Below are positions 1-8,878 of a stretch of 64,000 nucleotides of DNA, one piece after another. The notes under the pieces are model-generated. The model was not told the origin of the DNA. It searched no databases and worked only from the letters and a program-made list of their open reading frames with translations. Position 1 is the first letter of the stretch; every line of letters begins with the position of its first letter. This stretch comes from Pseudomonas fluorescens NCIMB 11764 (GTDB lineage: Bacteria > Pseudomonadota > Gammaproteobacteria > Pseudomonadales > Pseudomonadaceae), in contig NZ_CP010945.1 in the NCBI RefSeq assembly GCF_000293885.2, forward strand, positions 5,042,001-5,106,000, in the 5' to 3' direction. The position numbers and the translations under genes are program-made.

Positions 1-15
1 GCTCAAGGATGTCAT
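1..15 (-). CDS. Start of a gene running off the left edge
   Basis: Only the first codons (reading M-T-S-L-S) lie inside the window. An ATG at position 15 has an AGAAGG Shine-Dalgarno-like stretch 7 nt upstream, and it follows the stop of the BNR-repeat protein by about 28 nt on the same strand, so the two are probably one operon. An alternative in-frame-independent ATG at position 31 has no better ribosome site. From family knowledge, such YCF48-like proteins in Pseudomonas commonly precede RND/MMPL-type transporter genes, but nothing here proves that identity. Confidence 0.3.
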
Positions 16-43
16 AGACCCGCCTTCTCATTATTTGCCCGGC

Positions 44-1117
44 TCATTTGGACGACCCGTTTTTTCCATTCTCGGCGCTGGCGCCGGTTGGCGAGGTGAC
101 GCGAACGCCGCCCTGTCCCGCCAGGATCAGATTGCCGTTGCCCGCTGCAGTCACCGCCGCGACGGATATGCGATCCGGGCGGTTGAACACGCTGAAGGTT
201 TCGCCGTTATCTTCGCTGCGGATCACGCTGCCACCATTGCCGACGATCACGATGGAGCCGTCATCGAGCAAGGTTGCGCCGGACAGGCCGAACTCCAGTG
301 CACCGCGGGCGGCTTTCAGCTCGACCGGTTCCCAGGTGCTGCCGAAGTCGGTGGAGCGGAACAGGTTGCCGCGCAGACCATAGGCCAGCAGCGTGTTGGC
401 CTGAGCGGTGCCGATCACGCCGAAGAGCGAGCCTTCGTATGGGCCTTCAAGCTTTTCCCAGGTCTGGCCCCAGTCGGCGGAGCGGAACATGCTGCCCTGC
501 TCACCGACGATGAACAGCCCGGCATCCTTGACTGCGGCAATGCCATTGAGGTGGTACTGGTCTTCGTTATCGAGGCGATCACTGGCGTCTTCCCAGTTCT
601 TGCCGCCGTCGGTGGTGGCCAGCAGCGCGCCGTAAGCGCCCACGGCGAAGCCGATGCTGGCGTCCTGGAACCAGACGTCGAGCAGCGGCGATTCGCGTTT
701 CATATCTTCAAACTGCTTGGTCCATGTGACGCCGCCGTCCTCGCTGGCGAGAATCTGTGCGTCATGGCCGACGGCCCAGCCGTGCTTGTCGTCGACAAAA
801 TAAACCGAAGTCAGCAGTTGCCGGGTCGGCACCTTGGCCTGGGTCCAGGTCGCGCCCTGGTCATCGGAATACAGGATGTGCCCGCGATCGCCGACCGCTA
901 CCAGGCGCTTGCCGGCGTGCACGACATCGAGCATCAGGCTTTTGCTGGCCTTGGCGGATTCAACGGAATAGACAACGTCAGATGCTGGCGCCGCGGCGGC
1001 CAGCACAGGTGCCGACAACATGGCACAGCCCAACAGCGAGAGCGCTGTAGCCAGCAACGCGAATTTGCGCAGTGCCGGCGGGCGGCAGGTACCCACACCC
1101 ATGACAGGCTCACTCAT
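44..1117 (-). CDS. Exported YCF48-family / BNR-repeat beta-propeller protein
   Basis: A 357-residue protein with a basic N-terminus and a hydrophobic stretch at about residues 17-42 ending in Ala-rich sequence, consistent with a signal peptide. The rest is a series of repeats of the type D-x-G-x-T-W (SDDQGATWT, SEDGGVTWT, TTDGGKNWE, SADWGQTWE, STDFGSTWE, SEDNGETF), the mark of the YCF48/photosystem II stability factor-like beta-propeller. The start is supported by a GGGGGAAGG ribosome site 3 nt before the ATG. In non-photosynthetic bacteria the function is unknown; it is probably a periplasmic partner of the transporter encoded next on the same strand. A later start at residue 6 is possible but less well placed. 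Confidence 0.8.
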   Translation of the reverse strand: MSEPVMGVGTCRPPALRKFALLATALSLLGCAMLSAPVLAAAAPASDVVYSVESAKASKSLMLDVVHAGKRLVAVGDRGHILYSDDQGATWTQAKVPTRQLLTSVYFVDDKHGWAVGHDAQILASEDGGVTWTKQFEDMKRESPLLDVWFQDASIGFAVGAYGALLATTDGGKNWEDASDRLDNEDQYHLNGIAAVKDAGLFIVGEQGSMFRSADWGQTWEKLEGPYEGSLFGVIGTAQANTLLAYGLRGNLFRSTDFGSTWEPVELKAARGALEFGLSGATLLDDGSIVIVGNGGSVIRSEDNGETFSVFNRPDRISVAAVTAAGNGNLILAGQGGVRVTSPTGASAENGKNGSSK

Positions 1118-1354
1118 AGACCTTCCCCCATTATTATTGTTAGGTCGCTCAACCTTTCAGGGCGCCGTTAGGGGTGCTCATCGGGATTGAATGGTTAGGA
1201 GCATAGTCCTGAAACCCGCAATCCAGAGCCCCTTCGGAAGCTGGCTTATCCTATCGGTGTTTGGAAAGGTCTGACAATCGACGCCACGTTATGTTTTGTT
1301 AACCTGGATGGGATGGGTTTGTTCTGAATGGTGGGGTATCAGGTTGGGTGATTG

Positions 1355-1382
1355 GGTTGGTGGTTGGTGGTTGGTGGTTGGT
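1355..1382 (+). repeat. 7-bp GT-rich tandem repeat (GGTTGGT)
   Basis: About four copies of a GGTTGGT unit run directly into the left end of the first long extragenic repeat copy. It is a simple repeat that may vary in copy number by slippage. No gene overlaps it. Confidence 0.7.
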
Positions 1383-1635
1383 GTACATATCCGTTGCTGC
1401 GGTAACGGCGGCTATTGGTTCCGCTCTTACAGCGGGTCACTTGGAGAAGCGCCAAGTAACCAAACGCTTTTGCCCCTTTCGTTCGGTGCCTCGCCAAGGC
1501 TCGGCATGCCCTCCTTCCGGTCCTGCTCCGTGGGCCCGCCGCCATCGGCCATCCATGGCCGGGGGCGGCTAACCCGGCATCCATGCCGGGTTGCCCACTG
1601 CGCAGAACCTCCACTCGGCCTAACGAGGGGGCGAC
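1380..1635 (+). repeat. Long extragenic repeat, copy A
   Basis: Begins GGTGTACATATCC and continues with CTGCGGTAACGGC, a CTTACAGCG/GTCACTT segment, a region rich in CTCGGC and CCGGC palindromes, and ends near ACCTCCACTCGGCCT. The same ordered landmarks occur on the opposite strand at 2147-1870. No supported coding gene lies here: the open frames crossing it lack ribosome sites and resemble nothing. It belongs to the large extragenic repeats common in fluorescens-group pseudomonads. Confidence 0.7.
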
Positions 1636-1697
1636 CACCGCCACAGCACCGCGAGGCGGCCTACCGGCCGGCCTGTCATTTGAAGCGTACGCATTTC

Positions 1698-1794
1698 CCT
1701 GTGGGAGCTGGCTTGCCAGCAATGGTCGTTAACGATGACGCGTGCGGTCTGAATGAACGTGGTGGGTTTACACAGCTAGCTCCCACAGGGGATC
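1698..1794. repeat. REPIN (inverted REP pair) between the long repeats
   Basis: The arms CCTGTGGGAGCTGGC and GCTAGCTCCCACAGG face each other across about 65 nt. This is a REP doublet of the TGTGGGAGC type, sitting in the spacer between the two inverted copies of the long extragenic repeat. Confidence 0.7.
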
Positions 1795-1869
1795 GCGGTA
1801 GCTTTTGCTTTTCACCACTCATCAGGCCGAGCGTTAGCTCGCCTGCAGCTCTTGATCTTGATCCACCCG

Positions 1870-2147
1870 CCCCTTCGGGAGGCTGAGTGGAGGTGTTCAT
1901 CCGGGGAGTGGCGCGCAGCGCCGTTCGACGCAGTCGAACACGCTGCATGTAGGTCGTCGCGAAGCAGACCGGAGGGCAGTGTCCCCGGATGAATACCGGA
2001 GCGAAGGAACGCCGAGCCTCAGCGAGGGGCCGGACGCTCGGGGCGAGCCTTTTTTTGCTTACTTTTTTTTGGCGTTTGAAAAAAAAGTGAGTCGCCGTAA
2101 GGGCGAAACCCTAAGCGGCCGTTACCGCAGGAATGGATATGTACACC
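1870..2147 (-). repeat. Long extragenic repeat, copy B (inverted, diverged)
   Basis: Read on the minus strand from 2147 it gives GGTGTACATATCC, CTGCGGTAACGGC, CCTTACGGCG-CTCACTT, GAGGCTCGGCG and finally ACCTCCACTCAGCCT, the same order of landmarks as copy A. The interior differs by poly-A/T runs and a different central segment, so the copies are related only in conserved blocks. No gene is supported here. Confidence 0.65.
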
Positions 2148-2195
2148 ATAAAAAAACTCGTCGCCTGATACCCCGTCATCGCAGTTCAAGCCAGC

Positions 2196-2227
2196 TCCCA
2201 CAAGGTCCAGGGTGAACCCTGTGGGAA
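2196..2227. terminator. Stem-loop after pepN, possible terminator or REP half
   Basis: GCTCCCACAAGGT and ACCCTGTGGGAAC can form an imperfect stem just past the pepN stop. It lacks a clean run of T on the pepN strand, so it may simply be a REP-derived hairpin that stabilises the transcript end. Confidence 0.35.
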
Positions 2228-2237
2228 CGAACCAGAC

Positions 2238-4895
2238 TCAAGCCAGGCTTTTGCTGACCACTTCAAACACATCGCTGGACAGCTGACCCGAAGCGCGAAT
2301 CCGCTCCAGCTCGCCTTTCATCAATGCCTGACGAGCGTCGTCGTATTTGCGCCAGCGCGTCAGCGGCGCCAGTTGGCGCGAAGCAATCTGCGGGTTGAAG
2401 CCGTTCAGTTCGATCACCAGATCCGCGAGGAAGCGATAACCCGACCCGTCCGCCGCATGAAAGTTGATCAGGTTCTGCCCCGCAAACGCACCAACCAAGG
2501 CTCGCACCTTGTTCGGGTTCTTGAGGTTGAACGCCGGATGCTCCATCAACGCCTTGACCCGCTCCAGCCCACCCGGCAAGGTGCTGCCCGCCTGAACGCT
2601 GAACCACTGGTCCATGACCAACGGGTTGTCCTTGAAGTGCTCGGCAAAACTCGCCAGCGCCCGCGCCTTGTCTTCTTCGAACGATGAGTTGACCAGCACG
2701 GCCAACGCTGTGAGGCGCTCGGTCATATTGTCGCTGGTCTCGAACTGCTCAAGCGTCGCCGCCAGGACTTCAGGCTTACCGCTCAACATCAGGTAAGACA
2801 GCGCAATATTCTGCAAGGCGCGACGAGCAAAGTGCTCGGCCTCGGCCACGTACGGGGTTTGTTTCGACAGATCACGGTTGGCCTGGTAACGCAGCCACAG
2901 CGCTTCGAACAAGCCGTCCGCCAATTGCTTGCGGGCAAACTCACGGGCGATGTGGATAGCATCGACGTCAGCCACTTCGCTGATCTCGGTCAGATACGCT
3001 TCACCCGGCAACGACAGCATTTCGGCAACCATCGCCTGATCCAGCGTTTCGTCCGACAGCACGGTGCGCAACGCACAAACCAGACGCTGATCCATGACCA
3101 GCGTCTCGCCCTTCTGTTGCTGAGCGATCAGTTCCTGCAGCACGTGAACCGAGAGTTGCTGACCGGCATCCCAGCGATTGAAGCCGTCGCTGTCATGCTG
3201 CATCAGGAACATCAGCTGATCACGGTTGTACGGGAAGCTCAGTTTCACCGGCGCCGAGAAGCCGCGCAGCAACGAAGGCAAAGGCTGTTCAGCGATGTCG
3301 AAGAACGTGAAGGTCTGCTCGGCTTCGGTCACCGATATAACCCGCGAAGTACCCTGTGCGCTGGCTTCGCCGGAAAGACGCAAGGCAATGGCCGCGCCTT
3401 TGGAGTCCAGCAGGCCCAACTCGACAGGAATCACGAACGGCAGTTTTTCAACCTTGTCCGGGGTTGGCGGGCAGCTCTGGCGGAAGGTCAGGCTGTAGGT
3501 CTTCGCGGCGGCGTCGTAGGACTCGCTCACTGCCAGACGCGGCGTGCCGGCCTGGCTGTACCAGCGTTTGAACTGGGTCAGGTCGACACCGTTGGCATCT
3601 TCCATGGCCTTGATGAAGTCGTCGCAGGTCACGGCCTGGCCGTCATGGCGCTCGAAGTACAGGTCGCTGCCTTTGCGGAACCCTTCGGCGCCGAGCAAGG
3701 TGTGGATCATGCCGACCACTTCCGAGCCCTTTTCATACACGGTCAGGGTGTAGAAGTTGGAGATCTCGATGAAGCTGTCCGGGCGAACGGCGTGAGCCAT
3801 GGGACCGGCGTCTTCGGCGAACTGGTGGGTGCGCAGGTAAGCCACGTCCTGAATGCGTTTCACGGTTGCCGAGTTCATGTCGGCGGAGAAACCCGAATCA
3901 CGGAACACCGTGAAGCCTTCCTTCAGCGACAACTGGAACCAGTCGCGGCAGGTCACGCGGTTGCCCGACCAGTTGTGGAAGTACTCGTGGGCCACGATCG
4001 CTTCCACGCGCTGGTGTGCGGCGTCGGTCGCCGTTTCGGCGCGAGCCAGCACGGCGCTGGAGTTGAAGATGTTGAGCCCCTTGTTCTCCATGGCGCCCAT
4101 GTTGAAGTCGTTGACGGCAACGATCATGAAGATGTCCAGGTCGTACTCGCGACCGTAGACCTCTTCGTCCCAGCGCATGGACTTCTTCAGGCTGTTCATC
4201 GCGTGCTGGCACTTGTCGATGTTTTCTGGCTCGACATAGATACGCAGCGCCACGGAGCGCTCGGTCATGGTGGTGAAGGTGTCTTCGACGCACCACAAAT
4301 CACCGGCCACCAGCGCAAACAGGTAGGCCGGTTTCATGAACGGGTCTTCCCACGTGGCCCAATGACGGCCGTCTTCGCCCGGACCGCTGGCAATCGGGTT
4401 GCCGTTGGACAGCAGCACCGGATAGCTGTGCTGCTCGGCGACCACCGTGGTGGTGAACTTGCTCATCACGTCCGGGCGGTCGAGGTAATAGGTGATCTTG
4501 CGAAAACCTTCGGCCTCGCACTGAGTGCAGAACATCGTGCCGGACTTGTACAGGCCTTCCAGCGCGGTGTTGGTTTCCGGGTGGATCCTGACGCTGGTGT
4601 CGACGGTGAACGTGGTGCTGGTCGGCTGCAGGGTCAGGTGATTCTCGGTCAGTTGGTAATCGGCATCACTCAACTCGCGATCGGCCAGGGTCACCGACAA
4701 CAACTCGAGTTGCTGACCATCGAGTACCAGGGGCGGTAGGCCCGGACCCCGCTCAGGATTGCGGCGCATCACCAGTTGCGCATGGACCAGGCTGTGGTCC
4801 TCGAACAACTCGAAGGTCAGGTGCGTTTCGTCGATCAGGTACTCGGGCGCCTGATAGTCTTTCAAATAGATCATCTTCGGTTGTTCGGTGCGCAT
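2238..4895 (-). CDS. pepN: Aminopeptidase N (M1 zinc metallopeptidase)
   Basis: An 885-residue cytosolic M1-family aminopeptidase that removes N-terminal residues from peptides. Visible signatures are the substrate-binding GAMEN motif at residues 267-271 and the zinc site HEYFHNW at 303-309, with the third zinc ligand Glu326 in SLKEGFTVFRD. Length matches gammaproteobacterial PepN (about 870-885). No signal peptide. It is the last gene of the nadK operon: its ATG lies 10 nt after the stop of the DUF2797 gene. An upstream-most Met is used; Met8 is an alternative start that would change only seven residues. Confidence 0.97.
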   Translation of the reverse strand: MRTEQPKMIYLKDYQAPEYLIDETHLTFELFEDHSLVHAQLVMRRNPERGPGLPPLVLDGQQLELLSVTLADRELSDADYQLTENHLTLQPTSTTFTVDTSVRIHPETNTALEGLYKSGTMFCTQCEAEGFRKITYYLDRPDVMSKFTTTVVAEQHSYPVLLSNGNPIASGPGEDGRHWATWEDPFMKPAYLFALVAGDLWCVEDTFTTMTERSVALRIYVEPENIDKCQHAMNSLKKSMRWDEEVYGREYDLDIFMIVAVNDFNMGAMENKGLNIFNSSAVLARAETATDAAHQRVEAIVAHEYFHNWSGNRVTCRDWFQLSLKEGFTVFRDSGFSADMNSATVKRIQDVAYLRTHQFAEDAGPMAHAVRPDSFIEISNFYTLTVYEKGSEVVGMIHTLLGAEGFRKGSDLYFERHDGQAVTCDDFIKAMEDANGVDLTQFKRWYSQAGTPRLAVSESYDAAAKTYSLTFRQSCPPTPDKVEKLPFVIPVELGLLDSKGAAIALRLSGEASAQGTSRVISVTEAEQTFTFFDIAEQPLPSLLRGFSAPVKLSFPYNRDQLMFLMQHDSDGFNRWDAGQQLSVHVLQELIAQQQKGETLVMDQRLVCALRTVLSDETLDQAMVAEMLSLPGEAYLTEISEVADVDAIHIAREFARKQLADGLFEALWLRYQANRDLSKQTPYVAEAEHFARRALQNIALSYLMLSGKPEVLAATLEQFETSDNMTERLTALAVLVNSSFEEDKARALASFAEHFKDNPLVMDQWFSVQAGSTLPGGLERVKALMEHPAFNLKNPNKVRALVGAFAGQNLINFHAADGSGYRFLADLVIELNGFNPQIASRQLAPLTRWRKYDDARQALMKGELERIRASGQLSSDVFEVVSKSLA

Positions 4896-4905
4896 GCTGG
4901 AGTCC

Positions 4906-5736
4906 TTACTGATGCACGGCGAGCTGATAAGCCGTGTACTTACGAATATTGATCACGCCGGTGTCGAAAATCAGGTACTGGCCCTTGATCCCCAGCAGCG
5001 TGCCTTCGGCAATCGGGTTTTTGTCCAGGTTGAAACTGACGATTTTGGCCGGGTATTGCTCAACCGGGTAGCGGATTTCGAGCGGCTCTATGTCGGCAAT
5101 AGTCTGGATTGCCTGTAGGCCGAATCGTTCCTGTAAACCTTGCAAACCTTCGGCGCAGCTATCAAACAGCTGATCGCGAACCTCGGCCAGATCCACCGAA
5201 ATCGCCTCGCCCTTGAGTAAAGCACGCCAGTTGGTCTTGTCCGCCACCTGACTGCGAAACAGGTCTTCGACAAAGCCCGACTGCTGGCGGGTCGAAACAC
5301 GCATGATCGGCAACGCCTGACGGGCGCCCTGATCGATCCAGCGGGTCGGCAGCTGGGTGGCTCGGGTAATCCCGACTTTGATCCCGGACGAGTTCGACAG
5401 ATACACGATGTGATCGGTCATGCAGAACTTCTCGCCCCACTCCGGTTCACGGCAGGTGCCGGCGTCGTAGTGGCAACGCTCCGGGCTCATGATGCAGAGG
5501 TCGCACTGCGCCAGTTTGGTCATGCACGGGTAGCAGTAACCCTGGCTGAAACTGGTTTTGGTCTTGCGCCCGCAATGGGAACAGAAGATCGCCCCCAGGT
5601 ATTCCAGGCGAACCGTGCTGCCGATCAACGGATTGACCGGCACCTCGACCTCGCCCAGACGAAACGCGTACTGCACGTCGGACCCGTCCAGGCGAGCCGA
5701 CATTTTACTGACTGCACCGCGGCCAATCTCGATCAA
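4906..5736 (-). CDS. DUF2797 zinc-finger-like protein, TTG start
   Basis: A 276-residue protein read from a TTG whose first two bases overlap the TGA stop of the DUF1315 gene, giving M-I-E-I-G-R-G. The next ATG would drop 11 residues. The centre carries cysteine pairs CSHC, CYPC, CDLC and single Cys/His residues between about 52 and 105, likely zinc-binding, followed by VYLSNSSGIKVGITR, which resembles the GIY-YIG fold entry motif. Family PF10977 (DUF2797) has no established function. The operon position between DUF1315 and pepN is tight. An open frame upstream to 5793 exists but has no good start. Confidence 0.8.
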   Translation of the reverse strand: MIEIGRGAVSKMSARLDGSDVQYAFRLGEVEVPVNPLIGSTVRLEYLGAIFCSHCGRKTKTSFSQGYCYPCMTKLAQCDLCIMSPERCHYDAGTCREPEWGEKFCMTDHIVYLSNSSGIKVGITRATQLPTRWIDQGARQALPIMRVSTRQQSGFVEDLFRSQVADKTNWRALLKGEAISVDLAEVRDQLFDSCAEGLQGLQERFGLQAIQTIADIEPLEIRYPVEQYPAKIVSFNLDKNPIAEGTLLGIKGQYLIFDTGVINIRKYTAYQLAVHQ

Positions 5737-5993
5737 TGGATGGCATCCGACTTGAACAGGATATTCGGTACGGTAATCGACTTGGAGCTGCACTCCTGCG
5801 GGCCCATGTAGCCAGTGCGCTCTTCTTCCGGCAGGTTCTGGATTTCCCAGGCGATCATCGCTTGCAGCGACAGTTCACGTTGCTCGGCGGTGAGTTTGCC
5901 ACCGTCCGACCATTTACCGATTTCCACCGCCAGTTTCAGGCTCTGGTAGATATCCGGGGTGATGTTTTTGATCATTTCGTTAAAAGAGGACAT
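5733..5993 (-). CDS. DUF1315 (YeaC-like) small protein
   Basis: An 86-residue soluble protein starting MSSFNEMIKNITPDIY, with the conserved-looking stretch WSDGGKLTAEQRELSLQAMIAWE and a C-terminal NLPEEERTGYM block typical of DUF1315/YeaC. Function unknown. The ATG at 5993 lies 22 nt after the rhomboid gene, and the stop codon overlaps the TTG start of the DUF2797 gene, so the two are likely translationally coupled. Longer open frames upstream of 5993 read through the intergenic space and are not needed. Confidence 0.85.
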   Translation of the reverse strand: MSSFNEMIKNITPDIYQSLKLAVEIGKWSDGGKLTAEQRELSLQAMIAWEIQNLPEEERTGYMGPQECSSKSITVPNILFKSDAIH

Positions 5994-6015
5994 CAAGGTC
6001 TCCGCGCTCTTTGAT

Positions 6016-6897
6016 TCACATACGATTCTGGACGGCCAGTTTACGGCGGTTGTACAAACCGCCCAACAAACCGGTAAGGCATCCGACGAGCAACCCGCCG
6101 ACGTGGGCGGCGTTGGCAATTTCACCGAAGCCGATCATCGAGACCAGCCCGGACAGGCACAGCAGCAGCCATATCAGCATCATGACCAGTACGCCGCGCG
6201 GCAGGCGATAAGCCCGGTTCGGCGACAGAATCTGGAAGATCCAGCAATGCCCGAGCAGGCCGTACAGCACACCGGACAACCCGCCAAACAAGGTGGGGCC
6301 GCTGAAAACGAACTGGGCGTAATTGGACACGAGGGCAAACAGCAAGGTCAGGCCGATCAGGTTGATGCCGCCCTGGCGCGACTCGATGCGCCGTCCCAGC
6401 TCCCAATACCACATGCCGTTCATGGCCAGGTGCAGGAAACCGAAGTGGATCAGCATCGGCGTCACCAGACGCCACCACTGCCCCGCCGCCAGGCTGTCAG
6501 CCAGTGGCACAAAATGGATGTACTCGCCGACCACCCGGAAATCGAGGAAGGTCAGCCAGCGCAGGGTGTCGAGGTTTTCGCCCAGCAGCGTCACCGCGCC
6601 GACGATCAGGCTCAGCAACAGCACCAGTGCAGTTGCTTTGGCGTGACGCAATTGCTCGGTGAAACCGGGGCGCTTTGTGGTTTTCGTCACCGGAATGTCG
6701 AGTTGGTGATCGGGATCACCCGCCGGGAAACGCTCGTACAACGCACGAACGTCTTCACTGATACTGGCGGGCACCCACAGCACCTGCTCGCCCTGCTCTT
6801 CGCTGACCCTATGCGGCACCTGCATGCGTTGCAGCAGTATGACGAACCCGCTCAGATCCACCGCCAGCGGCAGGCGCAATACCGGAACGGCGCTCAT
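6016..6897 (-). CDS. Rhomboid-family intramembrane serine protease
   Basis: A 293-residue membrane protein. A soluble N-terminal part (about 1-85) precedes several membrane segments. The rhomboid signature is present: His/Asn in HFGFLHLAMN (Asn160) for the oxyanion hole, the nucleophile Ser208 in GGLSG, and the catalytic His265 in ANAAHVGG. It therefore should be an active intramembrane protease like GlpG. Its ATG overlaps the stop of the upstream phosphatase gene by 4 bp, indicating coupled translation. Natural substrate unknown. Confidence 0.93.
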   Translation of the reverse strand: MSAVPVLRLPLAVDLSGFVILLQRMQVPHRVSEEQGEQVLWVPASISEDVRALYERFPAGDPDHQLDIPVTKTTKRPGFTEQLRHAKATALVLLLSLIVGAVTLLGENLDTLRWLTFLDFRVVGEYIHFVPLADSLAAGQWWRLVTPMLIHFGFLHLAMNGMWYWELGRRIESRQGGINLIGLTLLFALVSNYAQFVFSGPTLFGGLSGVLYGLLGHCWIFQILSPNRAYRLPRGVLVMMLIWLLLCLSGLVSMIGFGEIANAAHVGGLLVGCLTGLLGGLYNRRKLAVQNRM

Positions 6898-7865
6898 CGC
6901 AAGGCCTCGGGGCGTTCGACATCGACCCAGACAAACTTGTGCGGATCGAGCCGGGTTTCCCCGTCCAGACGATAGGCAACCAGTTTGCCGTAGAGCACCG
7001 CGCTGTAATCCAGGCAGGCCAGGTTCGGGCGGATCGGCGCCGGTTTACCGCTGCGCCAGTAGTGGCCGACGAACAACAGGGGCTCGTCAATGCCATAGCG
7101 CAACAAGGTGTCTTTTTCGGTGGAGGACAGCGGCGTTCGGGCCACGGGTTCCGGCAAGGCGTCCGGCTGGAACACGATGTCGCCGTAGGTTTGCGGGTCG
7201 TCTTCCCAGAACTTGGTGCGGAAGAACGAGCGCGTCAGGCCATCGCCGCTGGTCATGGTCAAACCGTGAGGCAGGCGCATGTCGGTGCCGCGCAGCAGGC
7301 GGTCGAACACGGTGCAGGCAAAGCTGCCCGGCACGGCCGACGCCTGGAGGAAATGTTCATCGACGCAACCATCGGCAAACAGCGCGCGCAACGGTTCGAT
7401 CAGGCCCGAATCCCAGCAGGCGTGTACCACGCGGAAGCGCCCGGCATCCAGAAACAGGGGTAATTCGTAGAACCATTGCTGGAAGTCATGCCAGTCGCCG
7501 GGGTGATCTTCAAACTGGGTCAGGGTTTCGCCCAGCAGGCGCGCATGACGCGGGGTGTGCTCACGAACGAACTGCTTGCCGCTGCCCGGAGGTGCCGGCG
7601 TGCTCCAGCCCAGTGCGTTGAATTCGTGGTTGCCCATGATGCACAACGCCTGCCCAGCCTCGACCATATCGTGGACGATGTGCAGCGCCTCGCGAATCCG
7701 CGGGCCACGGTCGATGATGTCACCAACGAACACCGCCATGCGCGACGCATGCCGCCAGACACCACCTTGTTTGTGATAACCGAGCCGGTCGAGCAAGTGC
7801 TCAAGGGTCAGAGCGCATCCGTGCACGTCACCGATCAGGTCGTAACTTCGTGCGGGATCGAGCAT
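6894..7865 (-). CDS. Calcineurin-like metallophosphatase (PrpE/ApaH-like)
   Basis: A 323-residue phosphoesterase. Metal-binding motifs appear in order: DLIGDVHGC (residues 9-17), VFVGDIIDRGP (about 45-55), IMGNHEFNALGW (about 74-85), and a later VVHACWD and FVGHYW supplying further histidines. This is the GDxHG/GDxxDRG/GNHE pattern of PPP-family phosphatases. Substrate cannot be told from sequence; protein phosphate or bis-nucleosyl tetraphosphate are typical of the group. Its ATG overlaps the nadK stop by one base (TGATG). Confidence 0.88.
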   Translation of the reverse strand: MLDPARSYDLIGDVHGCALTLEHLLDRLGYHKQGGVWRHASRMAVFVGDIIDRGPRIREALHIVHDMVEAGQALCIMGNHEFNALGWSTPAPPGSGKQFVREHTPRHARLLGETLTQFEDHPGDWHDFQQWFYELPLFLDAGRFRVVHACWDSGLIEPLRALFADGCVDEHFLQASAVPGSFACTVFDRLLRGTDMRLPHGLTMTSGDGLTRSFFRTKFWEDDPQTYGDIVFQPDALPEPVARTPLSSTEKDTLLRYGIDEPLLFVGHYWRSGKPAPIRPNLACLDYSAVLYGKLVAYRLDGETRLDPHKFVWVDVERPEALR

Positions 7866-8755
7866 CAGTCGCCTCCACCCCCCAACTTGCTGCCCCAGCC
7901 GAGCTTGGTCCGGCAGACTTCGTAGTAGTTGTGGTCGAGCGGGTGAATCAGCCGCAGCTTCTGCGCTTTCTTGCTGATGGTGATGGTGTCACCCGGCGCG
8001 CAGGTGAAGTGGTTCTGCCCGTCACAGGAGACTTGCGGGTAGATCTGCATATCCTTGGACACGACGATTTTCAGCTCACTGTTGCCATCGACCACAATTG
8101 GCCTGCCTGACAAGGTATGGGGGTACATCGGCACAATCACAATAGCGTCGAGCTTGGGATGCATGATCGGGCCACCCGCCGACAGTGCGTAAGCGGTCGA
8201 ACCGGTCGGCGTGGCGACGATCAGGCCGTCGGCCTTCTGGCTGCAGACGAACTGTCCATCAATGTACAGCTCGAACTCGATCATCCGCGTCGATTTGCCG
8301 GGGTGCAGCACCACATCGTTCAGTGCATCGCCCTGCCCGATGGCCTCGGCGTGACGCCGGACCTCAGCCTGCAGCAGGAAGCGGTTTTCCACCAGATAGT
8401 GGCCGTCGAGCACTTCGGCGACTTTGACTTCGAGTTCGTCCGGGCGGATATCGGTGAGGAAACCCAGGCTGCCCCGGTTGATGCCGAGCACCGGAATATT
8501 GTGCCGGGCCAGTGCGCGCGCAGCGCCGAGCAGGCTACCGTCACCACCGACCACAATCACCATGTCACAGACTTCACCGAGCATCTTGCGCGACGAGGTT
8601 TGCAGGCCATGACCCGGCAGCACTTCGGCGATAGTGTCTTCGAGGATCACGTGCAGGTGACGATCGAGCAGAAACCGTTTCAGTCGGCGGACGGTATCCA
8701 GCACCTGCGAACTGCCCAGGCGACCGATGATGCCGATATTACGAAATTGCTCCAT
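7865..8755 (-). CDS. nadK: NAD kinase
   Basis: A 296-residue ATP-NAD kinase that makes NADP from NAD. The nucleotide-binding GGDGS lies at residues 70-74, followed by the family motifs [37 protein letters not shown]-like sequence (here [16 protein letters not shown]) and the C-terminal CDGQ. The ATG at 8755 gives [12 protein letters not shown], the usual N-terminus; an open frame 34 codons longer has no family support. First gene of a six-gene minus-strand operon. Confidence 0.97.
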   Translation of the reverse strand: [296 protein letters not shown]

Positions 8756-8878
8756 GGGGCTCCTATTGGGACGCGGGGGCCTGCGACGGCGAAAAACACG
8801 ATTATGGGCGAAAGCGCGGGATAGACAAAATCCTTTCAGCCACAAGGGTGTACTCATGTTTAGGGCTATGCTCGCAAG

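Noticed and set aside
1296..2215. Several open frames of 60-196 codons on both strands
   Set aside because: They lie in the inverted extragenic repeats, lack ribosome sites, and follow GC-rich palindromes rather than any protein pattern.
2832..4739. A 635-codon open frame opposite pepN
   Set aside because: Shadow frame caused by high GC; the pepN strand carries all the M1 peptidase motifs.
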